Of a DNA stretch of 16,350 nucleotides, positions 10,521-16,350 are shown in pieces. The stretch covers positions 1,065,727 to 1,082,076 of the forward strand of contig MU001509.1 of the NCBI GenBank assembly GCA_010093485.1, written 5' to 3'. The notes under the pieces were generated by a model that searched no databases, was not told where the DNA came from, and was given only the letters and a program-made list of their open reading frames with translations. This DNA is from Karstenula rhodostoma CBS 690.94. Lineage: Eukaryota; Ascomycota; Dothideomycetes; Pleosporales; Didymosphaeriaceae. How positions within the stretch are numbered: the stretch's first letter is position 1; each line of letters begins with the position of its first letter. The position numbers and the translations under genes are program-made.

Positions 10521-10820
10521 TAATATCTAGAAGTATAACTAATATATTTTAGTATAGTACTATTAATATTAATTTTATAATTAATATATTAAACCTAAAT
10601 ACCTACTATTAATAACTATTATCTACTTCTTTTAGTAAGAGGTTCCTTTAAAAAAAAATACCTATTTATATAAATTTATATTATATATAAAAGTCTATTA
10701 TAATTACTTTCTCTTATTATATATATACTACTATATTTATTATTTAAATACCTCTATAGTTATTACTTAAATATTATTCTATATACTATTCTCCTTTTAT
10801 TACTTATATATATTTATATT
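10521..10820. other. AT-rich spacer before the 30-bp minisatellite
   Basis: G is very scarce here (one or two per 60 bases on several lines) while C is common. Words such as ATTTAAATACCTC near 10742 resemble the following 30-bp unit and may be an older, degenerate edge of that array. Confidence 0.4.
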
Positions 10821-11050
10821 TACTAGTTTACTACTTAAATACCTTTTACTTACTAGTCTACTACTTAAATACCTTCTATTTATTAGCCTACTACTTAAAT
10901 ACCTCTTACTTACTAGCCTACTACTTAAATACCTTCTAATTACTAGCCTACTATTTAAATACCTCCTAATTACTAGCCTACTACTTAAATACCTCCTAAT
11001 TACTAGCCTACTATTTAAATACCTCCTAATTACTAGCCTACTACTTAAAC
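10821..11050. repeat. 30-bp minisatellite, seven copies plus a partial
   Basis: Units begin at 10821 and every 30 bp to 11001, with a partial at 11031, built on TACTAGCCTACTACTTAAAT followed by ACCTCCTAAT. Copies 4-7 are nearly identical and the left ones are more diverged (TCTATT, CTTACT and TTTACT at the unit end). Thirty bp is ten codons. In the + frame from 10821 a unit would read as a Gln/Pro/Thr-rich decapeptide once TAG and TAA are taken as Gln. On the minus strand one frame is fully open. The array ends in a surviving CpG at 11050. Confidence 0.9.
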
Positions 11051-12180
11051 GCCTATACTTAACTTTCTAATAAGACTAACCTATCTATATAGTAATAAAA
11101 TAATAAAGTATTTTTAAATAAATTCTATTTATTATAACTTATTCTAGTATATATTAGTAGTAATTTTACTTTAGTAATAGTACTACTCTATATAAACTTA
11201 TAGTATAGTCTATATATCTAACTATATAGGGATATTAAATTAGGTTATAAATAACTTTTTTATTAATAAGTCCTTACCTATACTCTCTATTAATAGGAAG
11301 CTCTTTTATAAATTATACTAAATAGTATTTATATTACTATAATACTAATCTAGGTATTCTAGTAGTTAAGATATACTATACTATTTTTTAACTATCTTAT
11401 AAGCTCTCTATTATATTATAAGCCCTCTATCTAAGTCCTTACTATATTAGTATACTAGTAAATCTACTAATATATATTTAAATATAACTCTAATAGGTAG
11501 TTCTTAGTATATTACCTTCTCTACCTATTATTACTATTCTATATACTCTTTATTAATTATAGCTACCTTATAAGCTCTATACTAGTTATTACTATATTAA
11601 ATATACTTTCTTTTAATACCTTATAAGCTCTCTATTACCTTACTACCTCTTTACTATTATAAAACTTTTCTATAACTATTATTATATTAAATAAACTTTT
11701 TCCCTATATCTATAAAAGCTTCTAGACTACTATTAAATACTCCCTCTATACCTAATTAAGTAGGTAACTAAACCTAATTAAATAATTTACTATTTACTAC
11801 TATATTCCCTTCTCTTTATTATATAGACTAGCTTAGTACTCTTTAGACTATATATAAGGTAATACCTTTATTAATTCTATACTCTTCTTAAATAATTACT
11901 TCTTAACTAACTACCTCTAATTAACTAGCTTTTTTCTTTTTAGCTAGCTAGCTCTATTTCCTCTAGCTAACTACTTTATTATTTAGATATTATAGACTTT
12001 CCTTTTACCTTTAGTTTAGTCTTATCTACCTAGGAGTCTAGAATTTATATAATACTATTAGTAAACTAGTTTATATAAAGCTTTATAGTATTTCTAGCTT
12101 TATTATTTCTTCCTTTTATACCTATTAACTATATAGTATCTTATATAACTTATAATTTATATATAGTACTACCTACTATC
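11051..12180. other. C-rich, G-poor AT region with degenerate short repeats
   Basis: The + strand carries many C and very few G (line 11641-11700 has ten C and no G). A motif close to TTATAAGCTCTCTATTA recurs near 11397, 11415, 11568 and 11621, and a second one, ACTATATTAAATATACTTT or close to it, near 11591 and 11677. No frame could be supported on either strand and no family is recognised. The strand bias probably preserves the bias of the ancestral sequence. Confidence 0.5.
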
Positions 12181-12270
12181 TAGCTTATAATCTAGTTATA
12201 GTAAAATATATACCTACCCTCTATTTAGCTTATAATTTAATTATAATAAAATATATATCTAGGATTTTAA
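12181..12270 (+). repeat. 45-bp direct repeat, two copies
   Basis: TAGCTTATAATCTAGTTATA at 12181 and TAGCTTATAATTTAATTATA at 12226 are 45 bp apart and continue into ATAxAATATATA. Forty-five bp equals 15 codons, though two copies are too few to claim a protein repeat. Confidence 0.65.
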
Positions 12271-12336
12271 CTAAGGATTAAGACCTAGAATTAAAACCTA
12301 GAATTAAGACCTAGGATTAAGATTTAGAATTAATAC
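12271..12336 (+). repeat. 13-bp tandem repeat, five copies
   Basis: Units close to CTAGGATTAAGAC at 12271 (14 bp), 12285, 12298, 12311 and 12324. The last unit leads directly into the ATTAATACT array, so the two simple repeats may have a shared slippage origin. Confidence 0.8.
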
Positions 12337-12480
12337 TATTAATTAATATTATTAATATTATTAATACTATTAATACTATTAATACTATTAATACTATTAA
12401 TACTATTAATACTATTAATATTATTAATATTATTAATATTATTAATATTATTAATATTATTAATATTATTAATATTATTA
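12337..12480. repeat. 9-bp (ATTAATACT/ATTAATATT) array, about 145 bp
   Basis: A very regular array. The first half is mostly ATTAATACT and the second half ATTAATATT, differing by C versus T at one position. It can be seen as a trinucleotide array with a superimposed 9-bp period. Almost no C or G remains, so RIP cannot mark it. The C-to-T change between halves is not at CpA, since that C is followed by T, so it is ordinary mutation. Confidence 0.9.
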
Positions 12481-12486
12481 AATATA

Positions 12487-12550
12487 GTTTCTATAGACTT
12501 CTAATCTATCTATAGTTTCTATAAACTTCTAATTTATTTATAGTTTCTTT
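12487..12550 (+). repeat. 28-bp tandem repeat, 2.3 copies
   Basis: GTTTCTATAGACTTCTAATC at 12487 recurs as GTTTCTATAAACTTCTAATT at 12515 and begins again at 12543. It abuts the preceding simple repeat. Confidence 0.8.
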
Positions 12551-13144
12551 AAATATTAGTTTTATTAATCTAGCTTACTAGTTATAATACTAAGAGATAT
12601 TTATAGATAACTTAATACTAGTAGCTATTTTAGTAGCTAATAGAGCTTTATATAAAGCTTAACTAGTAATATTTAATTTTATAAGGATAACCTAAGTATT
12701 AGTAATATACTAGTTATTATTATTTATATATAGAGCTATTATTATTAAGAAATCTTTATTATAGTAAAAGGTTCTATATCCTTTAGGACCCCCTCTATTC
12801 TATAGTTATAGGTATAAATAGTAGAATAATTAGGTTATAAAACTTCTATAGCCTACCTTTAAGTTTCTATATAAGTAAGCTAAGCTAGACCTTCCCCTAT
12901 AAATATATAGGTTAATAAAAGATTACTTAGTACTACTTTAATAAACTTAAGTTATATTTAGGGATTTATTATTTATTAGTAATACTAGCACTACTAGCTT
13001 ACTAAGGAGTTTAAATAAAAGCTCTTTATAGTAGTTAACTATATAAGGTAGAGAATAAAGATTATAAAAATAGTAGAAAGTATAGAGATTAATCTTTATT
13101 CTTTAGTATATAAAGGGCCTTTATTATTATTTTATTATTTTTAA
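12551..13144. other. AT-rich sequence without a recognised gene
   Basis: No periodic structure found. It contains one of the seven surviving CA/TG sites (CA at 12989-12990) in the word TAGCACTA. No frame is convincingly open on either strand. Confidence 0.4.
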
Positions 13145-13405
13145 GTCTATATTATATTATATAGTAGATTACTTATATATTCTATATTAATATTTCTTTA
13201 TTTACTAATTATTAATATTAGTATAGGGCTACCCTATATATAGAAAACTAACTATATTAGTAAATACTTAACTATATATATATAAAAGTACTTATATATA
13301 TTAATATAATAATATAGTTTTAAGGTATAAAAATATATACTATTTACTATTATATTACTTATCTATATATATTAATTAGGCTTAATAAAAGTAAAGATAA
13401 TATAA
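13145..13405 (+). repeat. 261-bp tandem duplication, copy 1
   Basis: Starts with GTCTATATTATATTATATAG and aligns base for base with 13406-13663. Differences are scattered substitutions and a few single-base indels. It includes the conserved word ATAGGGCTACCCTATATATA, which contains the inverted repeat TAGGGC..CCCTA. The two copies are exactly head to tail. No coding frame is supported. It could be an unequal-crossover duplication or two adjacent repeat units of a larger array. Confidence 0.9.
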
Positions 13406-13663
13406 GTCTATATTATATTATATAGTAGATTATTTATATATTCTATATTAATATTTCTTTCTTTACTAATAATTAGTATTAGTATAGGGCTACCCTATAT
13501 ATAGAAAACTAACTATAATAGTAAATACTTAGTTATATATATATAAAAGTATTCTTATATATTAATATAATAATATAGTCTCTAGGTATAAATATATATA
13601 TTATTTACTATTATCTTACTTATCTATATAACTTAATTAGGCTTAGTATAAGTAAAGTTAATA
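13406..13663 (+). repeat. 261-bp tandem duplication, copy 2
   Basis: Second copy, head to tail with 13145-13405, ending where similarity stops after GTAAAGTTAAT. Some differences from copy 1 are transversions (for example A versus C in the CTTTxTTTACT word near 13456), so the pair also diverged by ordinary mutation after or beside RIP. Confidence 0.9.
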
Positions 13664-13967
13664 CCTATAATTATATAATTTTACTACTTTTTTCTTACTT
13701 TCTCTTTTATAAACTCTATACTCTAGTATTTATAGTTATTTATAGTAGTATATATTACTCTTTATACTAGCCTTCTCCTTCTACTTACTATAATAAATAC
13801 TTACTCTATCTACCTACTATAGTTTTAAGAGAGGATACTTCTAAACCTAGAAATAGCTCTACTCTTATATAATAAGTAGTATAATAACCTATAGTATAAT
13901 AATCCTCCCTAGCTATAAAGAAAATAGCCTACCTAAGTAGTATAAACTAAGGCTAAGGACTAAATAC

Positions 13968-14085
13968 TAAATCTTATACTTATATAATTATTCTAAGCTC
14001 TATTAATTACTCTAAAGGGCCTTATAAGGGAATACCCCTAAATCTAGTTTTAGTCTATAATTATATAATTATATTATAGCTAATA
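13968..14085 (+). repeat. 118-bp direct repeat, left copy
   Basis: Aligns with 14126-14243 at a constant 158-bp offset. It carries the relatively GC-rich core AGGGCCTTATAAGGGAATAC (14016-14035), which also contains the palindrome CCTTATAAGG. The 40 bp between copies is unrelated. Confidence 0.85.
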
Positions 14086-14125
14086 ATACCCTATTATATA
14101 GATAATAGACCTCTATAATAAATAA

Positions 14126-14243
14126 TAAATCTTATACTTATATATTTATTTTAAGCTTTACTAACTACTCTAGAGGGCCTTATAAGGGAATACCCTTAAA
14201 TCTAGTTTTAGTCTATAATTATATAGTTATATTATAGCTAATA
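14126..14243 (+). repeat. 118-bp direct repeat, right copy
   Basis: Partner of 13968-14085 with the same CCTTATAAGG palindrome in its core. Most differences are C/T or A/G transitions. Confidence 0.85.
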
Positions 14244-14340
14244 AGCCCTTTATATTCTAGATAAAAACTTATCTAAAATATAGTTAGATTATACTATATA
14301 TATATATAAAAGGGGTATTAGCTTATAAACTTTACTACTT

Positions 14341-16132
14341 ATTTTTAAATATAGATAATTTTTTTAATTTTATACTAAAAGATATTTATATTTAGGGATT
14401 TACTAATAGTTCTATTCTAATATATCTACTATAGGCTATTACTTATTTAAATATAAACTAACCCTAGAGGTAATATTAACTCTAGTTTCCTTAGTAGCTC
14501 TCTAAATATAGCTACTAGTTTATTTAGTTACTATAATAGTTATAAAAATCTAGACTTATAATTTATTATATAATATTATATATAGGGTTTTTTAAATATA
14601 TCTAAATAGTTTATATTTTAGTTAACTTAGATACTACTACCTTTTAGTAATAGATTAAATTATTTAGTATATACTATTATAGTTTTAAGCTTTTAAAGCC
14701 TATAGTAGATATCTAGTAACTTAGCTTATTTATAAAATCTTTCCTTTATTTTCCTTTTAGTACCTATTAGTAAGTATTAGTTATTAAAAGAACTAGTTCT
14801 AGTATTTTTAGATATCTATAGTTATAGTATATATTACTATATTAATCTAGGGCTTACCTATTAGAGTATCTAATATATTTAGATATCTAAGGGGTATATA
14901 CTATACTATATTTAATTACTATCTTACTCTTTATAAATAGACTATACCTTACTTAGCTACTAATACTTTATTATTTAATTAGAAAAGAGATAAATATATT
15001 ATATATTCTTATCCTATTATTAATTCTATATTAATAGTTACTATTAGTATATAAATTTATAATAAAGAAGAATAAATAATATATATAACTTATATACTAT
15101 ATAAGTTAATAAGGAGTTAGATTAGATATATATAAGCTTTTAAGGTTTTAAAATACTTAGTAGTATAACTACTTATATTATATAAATTATTATCTAATAT
15201 AGTATACTTAGTATATATATATACCCTATTTTTATAGGCCTACTTTACTTTCTATATATACCTATAGTAGTGGCCTAATATTAATACTAATATAGATAAA
15301 TAACCTCTCTATATTATAGCTTACTTCTACTTATTAATATTAATACTATTATAGATTAGTATAGTAGCTATACTTTACCCTATAGGGCTATACTAAATAG
15401 TACTAGTAATAAACTAGATAAGAAATAGAAACTACTAGTATAAATATTCTTTTAAATATAGTAGGGGGTATAGTATTAGTTAGTAAATAAAGAAAAGGTA
15501 TTTTAAGTTTTATTATTATAAGAATATCCCTTTTAATAATCTAGAAAAAACTATATATAAAAATTTTATACTAGCTATAAGAGCTAATAGACTTATAAAA
15601 AAGTAATTTAAAGAGAGTAATAGTAAGAAGGATAACTAGGATAGATATATTAATTTATTAGTCTATAATAAGTTTCTAGAAGATAAATAAGTATACTAGA
15701 ACCTAATAAATAAATTAGATATAAGCTAGTATAGTAGGTATAATAAGCTATTTACTATATAACCTAATAAAAATAAGTAATTATAATACTATAGCTAGTA
15801 TATAAAGAAACTAAAGCCTAGTAGCTAATTATATCTTTTTACTTAATATAGAGGTATACTAAATTTTTATAAGTTATCCCTATCTATAGTAGAGGGTATT
15901 ATATAGAGTAATCTAGGAATAATATAATATAAATATTAAAGAGTTAATAGAGGCTATTCTTAGAAATTAAGCGCTTATTAATATTATAAAGGTAACCTAC
16001 TTTAACTACTACCCTTAGGGTTATATAGTATATATAGGATAATATTATAATAATAGGATATATAGTTTCTATAACTAGTTTTACTATTCTAAAGAGGTAA
16101 AATAGTAGTATAAATTATTTTAACCTATTACC
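14341..16132 (+). pseudogene. Coding relic D adjoining the right-hand repeat
   Basis: Frame 1 (codons from 14341) reads as protein-like sequence for about 1.8 kb, with TAA and TAG at roughly 7-8% of codons over 14941-15660 and none at 15541-15600. One of the few surviving TG sites, 15271-15272, forms an intact in-frame TGG (Trp) codon. The reading is rich in Leu, Met/Ile, His/Tyr and Lys and gives no recognisable catalytic motif. Similarity to fungal RecQ-associated or tyrosine-recombinase proteins was considered near 14845 and not confirmed. In places (14461-14520) another frame has fewer stops, so the call is tentative. It runs to the edge of the 16133 repeat, as an internal region would beside a terminal repeat. 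Confidence 0.38.
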
Positions 16133-16350
16133 TTATTAGATCCACTATAAATAATAATAGATTATTATAAACTATAGATATAGATAGGTTAGTTATATAT
16201 TATATAATTATATAAATTATTATAATTAATTATTATTCTAAGTTTAGCTAAGATATACCTTTAAATAGTGCCTTAGTACCCTATACTAGTTCTAATAGTA
16301 TAAAATATCCTAGCCTCTCCTTTTATACTTACTACCTACTATTACTAGTA
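16133..16350. repeat. Right copy of long-range direct repeat (cut by window end)
   Basis: Partner of 284-501 in the same orientation. It keeps a CA (16143) and a TG (16269) where the left copy has TTA and TAC, so it is the less mutated copy at those two positions. Similarity still holds at the last base, so the repeat probably continues beyond the window. Confidence 0.85.

Larger units (their letters stand above)
1..16350. other. RIP-saturated AT-rich region (transposon graveyard)
   Basis: The whole window shares one mutational signature. CpA and TpG are practically absent: seven sites found by eye, at 4191, 4787, 9106, 12989, 15271, 16143 and 16269. TpA is correspondingly over-abundant and CpG is reduced to about 14 sites. 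Remaining C sits in CpT or CpC, remaining G in ApG or GpG. This strand-symmetric CpA-to-TpA loss is the known footprint of RIP, the premeiotic C-to-T mutation of duplicated DNA in Pezizomycotina. Because TG and CA are gone, ATG and TGA do not occur on either strand, so no canonical start codon exists anywhere. Such regions are known in fungi to carry H3K9 methylation and often DNA methylation. That role here is inferred. Confidence 0.9.

Noticed and set aside
10821..11050. CRISPR array
   Set aside because: The 30-bp periodicity is a continuous tandem repeat with no unique spacers between units, and the context is fungal.
12337..12480. Telomeric or centromeric satellite
   Set aside because: The 9-bp unit does not resemble fungal TTAGGG-type telomere repeats and the array is too short to be called a satellite.
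14845..14900. RecQ-associated or tyrosine-recombinase (Starship captain type) motif
   Set aside because: Gly-Leu-Pro-x-Arg in frame looks suggestive, but downstream residues do not follow either family and no catalytic residues could be placed.
1..16350. AT-rich organellar (mitochondrial) or AT-rich yeast/protist genome
   Set aside because: Low GC alone would not remove CA and TG while leaving CT, CC, AG and GG. Total lack of ATG, tRNA-like structures and conserved genes also argues against it.
284..16350. Confident call of one intact 15.8-kb LTR retrotransposon
   Set aside because: The direct repeat is real, but no primer-binding site, polypurine tract next to the right copy, target duplication or ordered gag-pol frame could be shown. 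The length exceeds usual fungal elements and the right copy is cut by the window.

Overview
The window is an AT-rich, gene-dead stretch that looks like a heavily RIP-mutated (repeat-induced point mutation) heterochromatic region from a filamentous ascomycete (Pezizomycotina). The basis is a dinucleotide signature visible on every line. C is almost always followed only by C or T, and G is almost always preceded only by A or G. Reading all 16,350 bases by eye I found only seven CpA or TpG sites: TG at 4191, 9106, 15271 and 16269; CA at 4787, 12989 and 16143. CpG is also nearly gone, with about 14 sites. As a result there is no ATG and no TGA on either strand, and TAA and TAG crowd nearly all frames. 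No intact protein-coding gene, tRNA, rRNA or CRISPR array can be supported.

Layout. 1-283: featureless AT. 284-501: a 218-bp sequence that recurs at 16133-16350 as a direct repeat 15,849 bp away. 570-610: a pure purine tract. 1141-1239: a 33-bp tandem repeat. About 1861-3900: a possible coding relic (A) with a Ser/Thr/Pro, Asn and Lys/Arg low-complexity segment. 3971-4404: two pairs of short direct repeats. 4460-4987: nine copies of a 57-bp unit. 5306-5510: an 85-bp tandem. About 6663-7046: a coding relic (B) with 6/7-codon repeats. 7047-7317: an imperfect duplication. About 7441-10320: the longest coding relic (C). 10423-12550: a cluster of minisatellites and simple repeats, including 30-bp x7 and a long 9-bp/trinucleotide array. 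13145-14243: two larger duplications. About 14341-16132: a coding relic (D) that runs up to the right-hand repeat.

The most economical reading is a nest of old transposable elements whose proteins were destroyed by RIP until no susceptible dinucleotide remained. The relic reading frames and the period-of-three tandem arrays are fossils of the original proteins. I cannot assign any relic to a named family with confidence. Today the stretch would most plausibly act as constitutive heterochromatin (AT isochore, pericentromeric or subtelomeric), not as a coding locus; that last step is inference.
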